From contig OZ025853.1 of NCBI GenBank assembly GCA_964019425.1, positions 606,227 to 670,226 on the forward strand: a stretch of 64,000 bases of DNA, written 5' to 3'. Within the stretch, counting starts at the first letter, position 1. Each line of letters starts with the position of its first letter. Position numbers and translations under genes: made by a program. The DNA comes from Flectonema sp. DT1601. Lineage: Eukaryota > Euglenozoa > Diplonemea > Diplonemida > Diplonemidae. The notes beneath the pieces were generated by a model. The model was not told the origin of the DNA and searched no databases. It saw only the letters and a list, made by a program, of their open reading frames with translations. Positions 17,525-28,770 of the stretch are shown here, one piece after another.

Positions 17525-17833
17525 TTGTTTTGTTTGTTAAACTTTTTCTTCTTCTTCTTTTTTTTTTTTTTTTGGCTATTTCTCCTCTTGAAACTGCTCT
17601 CAGTACTGAACCGTTTTCAGTACGTTTAAAAAAAAAAAAACCAAAAAAAAAAAAAAAAACCTAATTGTTTTTATTTAGTATTTTTTTGTTTTTTGTTTTT
17701 ACAATAACATAAACTTAATTATTTCTTACCAGAGTCTGATTAAATATATCCACAAGAGAACTCTGGGAGGGGTGACCTGTAGTGCTTCCAAGTTTTTTTT
17801 ATTTTTTTTTTATCTGCAGAAATATTTCATAAA
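17525..17833 (+). other. Spacer with homopolymer runs
   Basis: T and A runs, including about 17 T near 17558-17574. The acceptor-like TCTGCAG for the next gene ends at 17819. No gene seen. Confidence 0.5.
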
Positions 17834-18016
17834 ATGGGATCTGTGAAACCAGCTACTAAAGTTGTAAAAAAAAAGAAAGATGATGGATTTACGTTGGGTC
17901 ACAACTCATTAGTTGAGAGTCTTGGTCTCGGAGCTGTTGATCTACCAAAGCTGCCGGGTGGAGACTCGGAGTTATCGACATCAACGTCTCTGATGGGAAC
18001 AACTTCTGTTATTTAA
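17834..18016 (+). CDS. Small protein of 60 residues, unknown function
   Basis: The ATG lies 14 nt after a strong T-rich acceptor-like site (17819), as for the larger genes, and has the context aaaATGG. The protein is basic at the start (KVVKKKKDD) and Ser/Thr/Leu-rich after it, ending in SLMGTTSVI. No signal peptide or membrane segment is seen and I recognise no family. The gene signals, not the protein, support it. Confidence 0.55.
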   Translation: MGSVKPATKVVKKKKDDGFTLGHNSLVESLGLGAVDLPKLPGGDSELSTSTSLMGTTSVI

Positions 18017-18396
18017 TTAATGCGAAAATACAAATATTGTGTTGGACTTCTGATTGTTGTTGAAGCAATGGCAGGTCTGTCCTAGGCTGCATGCGCACTT
18101 ATCTTAAAGAAGATGGGAAACATTTTTAAGTTGCGTCGTGATGAGGATCGATAATTGCAATTATTCTCTTTGAATGAGGAATGCCTAAGTGCGATTATTT
18201 TATTTATAAAAAAAAAAGAATCTGTTTTGAACTACACGTTACATTACACCTCTCGTCTCTTTGGAGAATTCTCTCATAACAGATATCCGATGCGATCTGT
18301 GTGGTTTTTGTATTGTCAATTTATTAATAAAATACTTTTTACACAGCCAACTTTCAAGGGGATCCACCCCAAATAAAGGAAAGTGGTGTCTACAAA
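18017..18396 (+). other. Spacer before the C2 gene
   Basis: No gene seen. An acceptor-like TTTTTACACAG ends at 18346, 50 nt before the ATG, the longest leader in the window. Confidence 0.5.
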
Positions 18397-21300
18397 ATGG
18401 AAGCATCAATAAAGAAAAGTCATTCGATGATAAATAGAAAGTCGAGTGTGAAATCACTTCCCTCAATGAGTAGAACTGTTGGTGGAGCTCAACGAAAAGA
18501 CGCAGGGCAGATTAATGGAACTCTAACAGTTCACGTGTTGGAGGCAGAAAAAGTAAAGATGCCTGAGAGTATAAAACTAGGAGAGAGCTCATCAATAAGA
18601 CCTTTTGTAAGACTCTCTGTTGGGAAGACGTCCGTAGACACCGCAGTTGCTGTTGGTAGTTATTTGCACATGTGGAGGAACTCAACTTTTACATTTCCAA
18701 TTACAGGTTTGTCTGTTTTGAATTGCTCACTTTATCACAAACCGCAAGATGCTACTTCTGAACCAATTCTCGTTGGGACTGTCGCAATTCCAATCAGATC
18801 CAGCACTGAATGCGGTCAGAAATGGTTAAAACTATCAAGTGCTAACCCTGAAGAAATAAACTTAGAAGATACCGTAACTGATGACGTCGGACAATTAAAA
18901 GTTCGATGGGACTTTAGCTCCCATGCTATTGAAGCAGATGTGGTTCCTGACACGGAATCGAACTGCGTCGTAAATGAAGAGGATTTGGGTCCGTTGGGAA
19001 AATTAAAACTAGAAATAGTCAGGGCTAAGAACTTAGTGATGCCGGAATATTGGATCTCATTCACTCCTTTGGTGACATTACAATATCAGGGGAAGACATA
19101 TTCGACGAAGAGTATGAAAAATACGACAAATCCGTTTTACAATCACCAAATAGAAATTGACGTCTGGAGGGACGAACCTTTAATATTTAATGTGATGGAT
19201 GCTAATGATGGGGCTTCTGGTGATGGTACTCACAGGCAGTATGCTTGTTATGGTTATGCGTTGAATACGTCATCATCGATAAAACAAAAGAATATTATAT
19301 TATCACTTCAGGAACACGTTGATGAAATTGAAGCAACTCAACCTCTTGGACAGCTCTCAATCAGGTTATCTTTTCAGAGGTTGAGATTATCTCAAGAAAC
19401 TGAAACTAAACCAACAGAACCGGAAAGTGATGGAACTATCAAATTAGATTACGAACCAAAGATTTCTGGTTCTGTAGCTATCGTTCCTGCTGACTGTCAT
19501 TATGTTTGGTTTAACGTAGCTGATGATTCGAAATTTAAAATGCTACTCGAACAAAAGGTAATTGAATCATATCTAAGCGATTACCTTAAACAACAAGCAT
19601 CCCCTGGAAGACTTCGTCCTTCTCGTACTAGTCTCATGGGAACACTTCACGAAAAGAAAGAAATCGTCCCTCTGACTATTGACTCTGTTGTAAAGAAACA
19701 ATGGAAACTACTCAGAGTACAACCAATCATTGACATGTCAAGATTATGTGCTGAGAGAATATTAGGTCCTCAAGGACTTCCTATTCCCGTTGATGAGGTT
19801 CAGACAACTCGAATTAAATACACTGAAATGGCTTTAATGAGAGAGCAAGTTATTAGAGATTCTGTTGGAGCTCGTTCAGCCATTGCGAGGTTGTGGAGTA
19901 TGTTCTCAACTGGAAATGTCACTCCGTCAGACAGAACTGAGTCACCAACTGATGAAGCTGAAGAAAAAGAACTCCAACCAGAGTTTGAAGAATCAGATTA
20001 TAAAGCAATCATTTATCACTACCTGCTGACATTCGTTCCGGGGATTTCAGCAGAATTTGCAAAAGAAACATCCGACGTGGAATGGCAACAAGAAGGATCC
20101 TCAGGACGAGATCGCGATGGTAATTTACTTCTAAAAGAAGAACGTTTCTCTCAATTAATAATATTCATTTCATCACTTTGGTGTGACACTCTAACTGAGT
20201 ACGAAGCAATCCAATTCCTAACAGCACTCTCACCAGTAATCTCAGAAGCGAGAAAGACAGCTATTCGATGGAAGAAATCAGGTCGAAGAAGAACCAAACA
20301 CAAAGTATTTAGAGAATTCAGAGGACCTGAACACTTAGACGAACTTGGACACCGAATTAAGCACACTGACAGTACTCGAAAGCAATCTAAAGTAATACAC
20401 AAACCACTTAATGTGGCCCCGCCAACTGATCCTCCAAACGAATCTCCGCGTAACTCAAATGATGTGAGTCCAAATAGTTCTTTGAGATCTGATGCTCCGA
20501 TTTTTGGAGATTTCGGATCGACTGGCGAGCTGACTAAGAAAACATCGACCTCTTCACGCAAGAGTATCACAGGTGGGGGAAAACGAAGAAGTACTTTACA
20601 CACAAAGAAACAATCAATGAGATCTATGGGTGGCAGCATGCGTAAGAAGAAAAAAACACCTTTCGAAATAGCTGAGGACAAAGTATCCAAAGCATTCGAA
20701 CTCGAGGACATGGACTGGGCTGTTGTAGCAGCGTGGGTGAAAGAAGTCTTTGGTGGATTTGGTGAGCATGCAATGGACCTCCTGAATATGGGATCTTCTG
20801 AGATAGAGATGTTGATTGGAAGATTATATCCTGAAAACTATTCAACAAAACATCCAAAAATTCGATCCGACATCGTCACAGCTGTTGTTGACTTCTTTAA
20901 GCAAATTAAACCTCAGAAAGCACCTCCAAAAGAACCCGAACCAGATACGGAAGGGGAGTTCATTTCTGATATTTTACGAGCAGTTCTAAACTACGCAACA
21001 GTTCCAGTTCTTAAGAAGTTGATGTTGACGACAAAACACACCAACATCGCAGCAGAACCTGTCTTGATGGATCGAATGGTTAGACTCTATAGTGTACCTG
21101 AAGCATCTCAGTTACAGGCAGCATTACTTCAGATTTATAGCTGCGATTGTTCTGCGGAACTTAGAATGCAAGTTTCACTGGGAAAGTTAAAAAGTCCTCC
21201 AAAACTTGCGCAAGTAGTAGCGGAGATGGCGTGCACGCTACTAGGAGTAACAACAAATGGCTACTGGGCAAAGTTTAGGGAAACAATGGCAAAACCAGAT

Positions 21301-21618
21301 AGCTATACGCATTTTCAAAATTTTAATCTTAGTTCCATCACTCAAGAGAAGTTTGATATTTGTTCGAAGATGAAATTAGATTCCGACGAGGGACGAGATC
21401 GTCAAGGACGCCAACTCCCTCCAGACATGCTGGGCGTGTCCTGGGTGACAATGACTGAAGGAACACTTCTTAATGCTTCGACAAAGGAAATGGTTAGTTT
21501 ATACAAATGGGTAAAACTTATTATGATGGCCTTCAGTAGACACTCAGGAAGGAATGTTAATTTTATTGAATCTTTTGGTTGGACAGACAGGCAATCAACA
21601 CCACTCTATTGGGATTAG
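18397..21618 (+). CDS. Large double-C2-domain protein, unknown role
   Basis: 1073 residues without introns. Residues ~40-172 and ~200-328 look like two C2 domains: strand patterns GTLTVHVLEAEKV and GKLKLEIVRAKNLVMPEY, each ending in a GQL-K/S-hydrophobic strand. Most calcium-binding Asp positions are absent in the first. Around residues 545-640 lies a helical segment with an EF-hand-like loop (RDRDGNLLLKEE). A Ser/Lys-rich low-complexity stretch covers about 690-770, and a helical C-terminal part ends in FGWTDRQSTPLYWD. C2 pairs usually bind membranes or proteins in trafficking or cytoskeletal attachment. No transmembrane segment is apparent. I cannot name an orthologue. Confidence 0.8.
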   Translation: MEASIKKSHSMINRKSSVKSLPSMSRTVGGAQRKDAGQINGTLTVHVLEAEKVKMPESIKLGESSSIRPFVRLSVGKTSVDTAVAVGSYLHMWRNSTFTFPITGLSVLNCSLYHKPQDATSEPILVGTVAIPIRSSTECGQKWLKLSSANPEEINLEDTVTDDVGQLKVRWDFSSHAIEADVVPDTESNCVVNEEDLGPLGKLKLEIVRAKNLVMPEYWISFTPLVTLQYQGKTYSTKSMKNTTNPFYNHQIEIDVWRDEPLIFNVMDANDGASGDGTHRQYACYGYALNTSSSIKQKNIILSLQEHVDEIEATQPLGQLSIRLSFQRLRLSQETETKPTEPESDGTIKLDYEPKISGSVAIVPADCHYVWFNVADDSKFKMLLEQKVIESYLSDYLKQQASPGRLRPSRTSLMGTLHEKKEIVPLTIDSVVKKQWKLLRVQPIIDMSRLCAERILGPQGLPIPVDEVQTTRIKYTEMALMREQVIRDSVGARSAIARLWSMFSTGNVTPSDRTESPTDEAEEKELQPEFEESDYKAIIYHYLLTFVPGISAEFAKETSDVEWQQEGSSGRDRDGNLLLKEERFSQLIIFISSLWCDTLTEYEAIQFLTALSPVISEARKTAIRWKKSGRRRTKHKVFREFRGPEHLDELGHRIKHTDSTRKQSKVIHKPLNVAPPTDPPNESPRNSNDVSPNSSLRSDAPIFGDFGSTGELTKKTSTSSRKSITGGGKRRSTLHTKKQSMRSMGGSMRKKKKTPFEIAEDKVSKAFELEDMDWAVVAAWVKEVFGGFGEHAMDLLNMGSSEIEMLIGRLYPENYSTKHPKIRSDIVTAVVDFFKQIKPQKAPPKEPEPDTEGEFISDILRAVLNYATVPVLKKLMLTTKHTNIAAEPVLMDRMVRLYSVPEASQLQAALLQIYSCDCSAELRMQVSLGKLKSPPKLAQVVAEMACTLLGVTTNGYWAKFRETMAKPDSYTHFQNFNLSSITQEKFDICSKMKLDSDEGRDRQGRQLPPDMLGVSWVTMTEGTLLNASTKEMVSLYKWVKLIMMAFSRHSGRNVNFIESFGWTDRQSTPLYWD

Positions 21619-24553
21619 TACAACTTCTTTAATAGATTTAAGGTATTAATCTCTCTTACTGTTATTGTTTAGTAGTATGTGAGAGAAGAGATTTCTTCTG
21701 TCCCCATACAACTAAATGGATAATAGAATTTGACCACTCGAAGAGAGTGATGATTATTGTGAGGTCTGAAGGTTGATTAGAGATGTAGAAGTTGCACTTA
21801 TCTCTTTTTTTTTATTTTTTATTTTTTATTCCCCCCAACTCCCTTCTCACGCAGGATCTTTTTGTGGACTGAAAATATTTTCTACTGCGCCCCCGTTTGC
21901 TTATCACGTCCTTCACAACAATACCGCGACAGTCGATTCATTAAACAAATAAAAGTACCTTCAGAGTGTAGACTGAGACGAACACCTGACTGGAATGTTT
22001 AGACTTGTCGTGCGATCCGCAGTAGTCATTCCGTTTTTGAACACTTTTTCTGTTGAAGTGTCCCGTACAAGCTTGCTTTGGATTAAAGTTAAAATGCAAT
22101 TATTACAGTTCAAAATAAATCCAGGATACTTTCGTTCCCTTGCATGCCACGTTGGGACACAACTCGCACGAAAATGTGTCGTGCGAGTCAAGGTTTTGTT
22201 ACAGATCCAAACAATATTTTATACCTCCGTCATGGTAGCATCTCAACCTGGTGTCTTTTTTGTTTGTTTGTTTCTTTAGAAATAAAAAAAAGAGAAGTTT
22301 TCCAATCCGAATTGTCTGCTCTGCTGGTGTCTTTCCTTTCCTTTCCTTTCCTTTTTTTTTTTTAAAATGAAAACTTAACGTAACTGCTAAAAACGTTTCA
22401 TTCTAATCGAGTCGAGGGGTTAATTGTTCTGCTGCAGTTTTGAGGACCTCCTCCCAAAGAGGAACTCGTTCTCTTTGACACTAAATTGATTCTCTGAACT
22501 TACAGATGGCAAAACCTATTTCCTGAATTTTAGCTCAAAAAACTAAAAATAATTGTTCCAGCTAAACCCTGTGAGGAATATGTCTGACGAAATGTTACGG
22601 GCGGATGGGCGAACCAACACTACTGCTGACCTTGTCTTTGGGTTCTTTTCTGTTCTTCATTCTCTCGTTTGAGTTAGAAAATAATTAGTTTATCTTATTT
22701 TTTTTCTTTTTTTTTAAAATTTTTTTTATTCTGTGTTTACACGGCAGGTACTTTGATTTTGCTATTTATGTTGGTTCGGAAAAAGTAAAGAAACAATGTT
22801 TCTTTTTTATCACCTCACAAGTTTTGTTTCATCTTGTATATTAATTAGTACTTTCTATTTTGTCATCATTCGTTAGTTCATAAGATTATGTTTGGTTATT
22901 TGTTTTTTCATTTTTTTTTTTTTTTTTTTTTTTACCTTCTGTTTTAAAACCTTAAATAAAAGGCTAGCCTAAGCAGAAGGTCGAAGCGTTACATGTATTT
23001 GTGCATTCTACATTTGGTCAACGACAATATAGTTGAGAACTAAAGCGGTTCTCTCTGTTTTGCGATGAAAACACAAAACGTACTGTCCCTCTCTATTGGT
23101 GGTGAATAAACGTTTGGAAAAAAAAAAAAAAAAAATTGAGGTATCGATCTGACCAGTGTAGATTTATAAATGTCTTTTTTTTTCTTTAATTTTCCCGCAA
23201 TTAATTTGTTTTCCAGTTAAGTTATATTTTCCCCCTTTAACTCCTAAAGTTATTAAGCTTCACTCCCTTTTCTAACTAAATTCACAAGACAACTCCGACC
23301 TTAATTTATTTAAGGTGAGTGGTACAAACCAACAAAATAATACTAAAAAAAAATAAAATAATTAATTTATGTTTTTTTTTTTTTTTCGACAAGTTATTAA
23401 TAGGTGAAACCAACACTCTGCCTTATATTACTTCCCAGCAGGACTCATAATGATTTAAGTAATTAAATAAATAAGATTTCCTACCTTTAGTCAACTGTCT
23501 TCATAAATTACTGTTGTTTATATAAATAAATATATTGATATAACATGCTGTCGAACAGTTCCGAACACCTTTTTTTTTTTTTTTTTCGTTTTCATATTAC
23601 TGAACAGGATGACTATATTACTGGGAGACCCTACCCTGGGGTAAACCAGATTGATTCCCTTCAGTAACATAGACAAGAGGTACTCAAGTTTAGGTTGCCT
23701 CCAGCGGTATTTTACTTTTTGCAATCAGTGTGCCAGTTTAGGAGCAGTTCTTTCAGTGAGTAAGACGTCAACAAGGGAATCGATGCATCCCTTTGTTTTT
23801 GATTTAAAACTAACATTGTCTTTCTATCATAAATATTAGCTGTGATACTATTCCTGCTAATTAGTACTAGTTAGGTGTTGTTGTTGGTTACTCACAGCTC
23901 ACACACAGCTCTCTCTTATAAAGGTGTGAGTGAGTTCCTCTTTAATTATTGTTTTGACTATCTACGGTTAGGCAAGCAAAAGTAGTGGATTAGATAGTTT
24001 GACCTCCTTTTTTTTATTTATTTACCTTTTATTTTTTTATATTAAAAAAACAAACAAATGATACGCATAAATGTATTAAGTTAGGGTCGAATCGGGTGAT
24101 GTTAAAGTTGGGAATTGCGATAATTTCAGAAGTCTTGACAACCGACTCTGGTATCCTCCCTTCTCCGCTCCCCTCGCATGGATTCGAAGTTGATACTTAC
24201 TTTATAAGGCTAAATTGAGCATCCTCATTGTTCATTATGTCCTTGAGGTGTTATTGATTATCGTTTGTGTTGTTAACAACACCACACCCACTCATATTAA
24301 TAATGCGACACCCTGTTCAGTAACTTTAATTTCAAATTCCTCCCCAAAATTACTGTTTTTCTTTTTTAATTATTTTTTCCCCATATTTTTTAGTAACTTA
24401 TTTTGTATGATAAGAATTGGACACCATGACTACCCGACGTGGTAAGACTGTTAACTAATTCAAACAGGACAATGACGGAGGAAAGGGAATCACCTTCCTT
24501 TATTAGTTCTTCTGTACATCCTAATATCATATTATTTATATTACACAGTGGGT
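21619..24553 (+). other. 2.9-kb spacer without a recognised gene
   Basis: AT-rich with many T and A runs of 10-23 nt, a CCTTT microsatellite at about 22331-22352 and a partial inverted repeat (ACTCAC...GTGAGT arms) near 23890-23937. Short open frames lack acceptor-like sites and domains. The acceptor-like ATTACACAG at its end (24548) serves the kinase. Confidence 0.5.
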
Positions 24554-26440
24554 ATGGGGCTCTCCTGCGCAAAAGAAGCCGGGGGGTCAAAAAGGAAACA
24601 TGCACCAGCTGCACCGGCACCGCCACCGGAAAAGGCGGCGACAGATTGCGCTGCAGGGAAAGCTGCAAGAAGGGAGAATGTTGTTAGAGAATTGAGTCTT
24701 AGCTGTATGTATTCTAGATCGAATCTGACTGAAGACGAAGACAATGCTGAGCAAACAGCGCAGGGAACAGCAGACAGTACAGAGATAGACTCTCACGTAG
24801 TATTCACGAGAACTATAAAAAGAACCATAACAAGTTGTGGAACAAAAGTAATAAATCAATACGAAGTAATTGATAAATTAGGTGTTGGTGGTTATGGAAA
24901 AGTAAAACTCGTCTTAAACACAACTAACGGTAAACTATACGCCATGAAGATACTAAACAAGAAAAGACTATCACAAATACGATGGGGTGGAAGGAATGCT
25001 TTAAACAACGTTAGACGTGAAATAGCAGTCCTTCAAAGACTTTATCACCCAAATATATTAACACTTCATGAAGTGATTGATTGTGAAACAGATGAAAAGA
25101 TGTACATGATAACTGATTATTGTTCGAGAGGATGTGTAGTGAAATGGGACTCATTCTCTCACAGAGTTATTACTGAGTCTGATGAACGTGACATTCGACT
25201 GTCTGACTTCACAGGAATCGACTTATTATCAGACACTTGTAAAGCACCGACACCAACACCAGCACCAACACCAACAGTTGGAGTTACAGATGAAGGTGCG
25301 ACACCCAAGACTCCTGCACTGTCTTCAGGTCATCTTGTTCCACTTCTGCCGGTGCTTCCACGTCCTACTGGAGGAATGGGAAGTCCTTTAGGTAATTTAC
25401 ATTGGCCTGGATTTCCTTTCACATCATCAAATCAATCAGAAGGTGGTGATGACGGTGACGATAACACGACAGTCGCGACATCTGAAAAAGAACATCTGCT
25501 CTACGATGAACCCAAGACCAGTGCTCCTTGTATTATGGTCGAACCTCCAACACCAGCACCTGGTAGGGAACATCAATTAGCAAGCATGCCTTCTCAATAC
25601 ACAGATAACGGTTATATTGCTCCTCCAACTTCTAATACGGGCTCTACTCACAGCTTGTTAACATCTCCAACTACTTGGTCACATGTTGCTTCTGTAGCAC
25701 AGCCAGGAGTGACTACAATTTCTGATGTACTTCAGGGAGTTGTTAGAGGACTAAAACATTGTCATCTACTTGGAGTAGCTCACAGAGATCTAAAACCTTC
25801 GAATATATTAATTGATGAGGTTGGCTGTGTTAAGATTGCAGACTTTGGTGCTGCCATCCTATTTGGTGATGATGGACAAATAATAACTGACATCCCTCCA
25901 GTTCATACCGAAGATGAGGTTCTAACACCTCTTGCTTCTCCGTATCGAACAGAAGGGAGAAGGAGATCAGCGGTCACATTAACTCCAATGTCTAGTCCTC
26001 AAAGAGGAGTACTCATGACTCCACCACTATCACCACTCAGTCCTGGTGTCTTAAGTATTGAGCATTCTTTATCGAGACGAGAACGTGGATGGTTCTCAAA
26101 CTACTCTACTGCGGAGGGTACTCCAGCATTCTGGTCACCAGAAGTATTCTCACCTGACTACTCTCCATCTTTATTCATCTGTGCGATGGGTGATTGCTGG
26201 TCTCTTGGTGTTTTACTTTTTCATCTACTCACGCAATCTCTTCCGTTTACAGGTGATGGACAAAGCGCGTTGAAGAATTCGATTATCAACAAACCAGTTC
26301 CTTCTATTCAAACACATCAATCAATTCAAGAAGTTATTAACGGACTTCTTCAAAAGGTTTCAGTAGAACGTATAAACCTCGACGACCTTATCGCTGATGA
26401 AGAGTTCTGGACTGCTTTAGCTACGTCACCGCAAGGTTAA
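24554..26440 (+). CDS. Serine/threonine protein kinase, CaMKK/LKB1-like, with N-myristoylation motif
   Basis: 628 residues. The AG at 24547-24548 is only 5 nt before ATG. The start MGLSC is a classic N-myristoylation (Gly2) plus palmitoylation (Cys5) signal, predicting membrane anchorage. Kinase landmarks are complete: glycine loop 110-115 (GVGGYG), Lys132 (YAMK), Glu156, HRDLKPSN 410-417, DFG 430-432, GTPAFWSPE 522-530 and Asp547 in DCWSLGV. GTPAF and the overall look fit the CaMKK/LKB1 branch that activates AMPK-type kinases. Two large insertions stand out: ~205-385 (Thr/Pro/Ser-rich, with a TPTPAPTPT run) between the N-lobe and the catalytic loop, and ~440-515 within the activation segment, rich in SP/TP sites. 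Confidence 0.9.
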   Translation: MGLSCAKEAGGSKRKHAPAAPAPPPEKAATDCAAGKAARRENVVRELSLSCMYSRSNLTEDEDNAEQTAQGTADSTEIDSHVVFTRTIKRTITSCGTKVINQYEVIDKLGVGGYGKVKLVLNTTNGKLYAMKILNKKRLSQIRWGGRNALNNVRREIAVLQRLYHPNILTLHEVIDCETDEKMYMITDYCSRGCVVKWDSFSHRVITESDERDIRLSDFTGIDLLSDTCKAPTPTPAPTPTVGVTDEGATPKTPALSSGHLVPLLPVLPRPTGGMGSPLGNLHWPGFPFTSSNQSEGGDDGDDNTTVATSEKEHLLYDEPKTSAPCIMVEPPTPAPGREHQLASMPSQYTDNGYIAPPTSNTGSTHSLLTSPTTWSHVASVAQPGVTTISDVLQGVVRGLKHCHLLGVAHRDLKPSNILIDEVGCVKIADFGAAILFGDDGQIITDIPPVHTEDEVLTPLASPYRTEGRRRSAVTLTPMSSPQRGVLMTPPLSPLSPGVLSIEHSLSRRERGWFSNYSTAEGTPAFWSPEVFSPDYSPSLFICAMGDCWSLGVLLFHLLTQSLPFTGDGQSALKNSIINKPVPSIQTHQSIQEVINGLLQKVSVERINLDDLIADEEFWTALATSPQG

Positions 26441-27660
26441 TAATACGAATGGATGTCGCACCTTGGAAAGTGATGCTTTTCTACAGCTCCTGTTCTTAAG
26501 GTTGGTATTTGTTCTGTTTTTTTTTTAAAAATATTTTAATCACTGTCATGCATTCATCCTTTAGGAGGAGTCGGCAAGATTGTGAACACTATTTCCTGAC
26601 TGTCGATTTGACGACCCGCAGAATGCCTTTTCTGCCCGTTGTCAGTTAAGTACGTTTGGGTTTGTTACATTCGGTTTTCCCCACATGTTTCGTTTCGTTT
26701 TCTTTTTTTTTTTTGCCTATTAACAATGTTTACTATTCTAATTATTTCTTATTATTTCTTTTTTTTTCCTCTTCCTTTTCAGTCAAGTGATAGAGCAACT
26801 CTCATCCTTTTTTTTCTCTCGTAGTTTTCCTATAAAATTACCTCCTTAACATGTTAACATTCTAATTGAAGTGGATGATTACTTTATACTCATACATCAT
26901 ACATTTTGCAAACCCACTGAGCTCAAGGCCAACTACCCCCCGCTTTGCTGCTATCAAATGGGAACAGGGAATCTTTTTTAAAAAAAAAAAACATAAATAT
27001 TGAAAGGTCGGGTTGTGAACAACAGCCGGTTTTTTTTTTTTTTTTTTTTTCCTTCTTTTTTCTTTTTCTTTTTTTGCGAGTACTCTAATCTACTATTCAC
27101 CAAAACCTTAAAGTAGTATAGTCAGAATTTCGATGACATGAAGAACTTCTCTTTTTTATTAGAAAGATGTAGATGATGATCGTAAATCCAAAGTGCGAAT
27201 TCGGATATTGTTACGGACACTAGTCCTCAGCCAACATCGGATCGCAAACTTTTTTTTGTTTTGACAGCAAGGGAAACAAAGTGGCATTCTGTAATGCCGG
27301 TCCTAGCCTGATATACATCGAAGGCGAGTAACACAATTGGAAGTGTTGCCGTCCTGAACTCGCAGATACATAACAATCTGTCGAAACGTTTCTTGTTTTT
27401 TGAATTAGGTGTCGCAGAATTTTTATGCGAAATATCAATACCTGTATCTCTTTAAGGGATTGTTAGTATCGAATGTTTTTACTTCACGACAGTTAGTTAT
27501 GATAGACTCTTGTCGTTTGTTGTCGTTTTATTTTTCCGACAATCAGATCCACCCTGCAGACCGTCTTTTTTTTTGCGAACTGGTTTTAGGTACGGACGCC
27601 AACAGCCTTCAGTCGGTTTCAAGCAGAGCACAGTCGAAGCGAAGTATTTTCAAATAAATT
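26441..27660 (+). other. Spacer downstream of the kinase
   Basis: Homopolymer-rich (T runs near 26700 and 27030). Short open frames have no supporting signals. No gene seen. Confidence 0.5.
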
Positions 27661-28770
27661 AACGAAATACCACATCACAGTCACGGACACTAACAAGTGT
27701 GTCGCCATCTTTCCTAAGGCGGAAGGAAATACATCCCTGTCACAGATAGTTGTTGGTTTCTTGAGATTAAGATGATGCCGCAGACTATTCTGTTGCGAGT
27801 ATCGTCACCAGCGGTTTTATCTGAAAACACAGTTGCTGTCTTTTGGAATGCTTAGAGTGATGGCTATCTACTGCTGTCACAATAACACCAAAGACTTGCT
27901 CACATTGCGATTGAACCTACTGACTTGTTAACGTTAACAAAGCCAGTCACTGATAGAATACAACAGAGAGTGAGATAGTTGATTGACTTGCTAATGTTAG
28001 TAAAGTCAGTCAGAAGTGTATTCGTTGCGTACTGAAATAGATTGACTTGATTCAATAATAACATCCTTGAGAGAATGTATTGGTGCTAATAATAGAGTTA
28101 GCAATCAAAGGAAATACTATTCGGTAAAGTAGTTGTTAAATATTCACCTGAGAAAAACCTAACAGGTCATCTCATTCTCAAGTCTTTATGGCTCCAAGCT
28201 CGAAGATTTTTTGTTTTTTCCCTTTCTTTAATTTGGAGACCTGATACTTTCCAAAAGTATCTCTTTGTGTGATAGTGTCAGCAGTTGGCTGAGTCTCTTC
28301 CCTCTTAACCGTTTCCCCTTTCCCAGGTACGCGTTCTTCATTAGTGTTCCCTCAAGCGACGATCGGTGTTGTCATCCCGTCCGAATATATATTATGAATA
28401 AATTAATTCTTTATTAATCTCTGTTGATGTGAATTCCCTAAGAAGATATAGTCATAGTCAGTCGGCTGTGTGGTACAGACTGACAGCACTTGACTTCTCT
28501 TCTTTTTAACATTCTGTTTAAACCAAGTTAAGGTGGAAGGCTGTTTGTTCTTTTTGTAAATTAAGTTCGTCTCTCAGCTGAAAGCTAATCCAACGGCCCA
28601 TTGTGTCGCAACTACGGAAGCGGCTACAGACTATCTAAAGCCTCGGTTGGTATAGACACCTCCTGGTGAAGGTAACCTCGTGAGCTCTTCCTGAAGGTCG
28701 ACTTCCCTGACTTGAATGAATTTAAAACCTACTTTGGGATTCCTTAGTTGGATTACCTTGTTGTAAGTAA
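27661..28770 (+). ncRNA. Homopolymer-poor segment with repeated hairpins; possible structured RNA
   Basis: For about 1.1 kb the long A/T runs that fill neighbouring spacers largely disappear, yet no open frame of note exists. It carries two related 25-nt hairpins at 27921-27949 and 27984-28008 (start to start 63 nt) and an unrelated one at 28457-28484 (GTCAGT and CTGT pairing with ACAG and ACTGAC around loop GTGGT). The call as RNA gene is weak and rests on these structures and on composition. Confidence 0.25.

Noticed and set aside
21995-22365. Open frames in the 21.6-24.5 kb spacer
   Set aside because: No acceptor-like AG before the start, low-complexity tails and no domain.
27409-27657. 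82-codon open frame
   Set aside because: It would need a GTG start, and the first in-frame ATG is followed by no recognisable domain.
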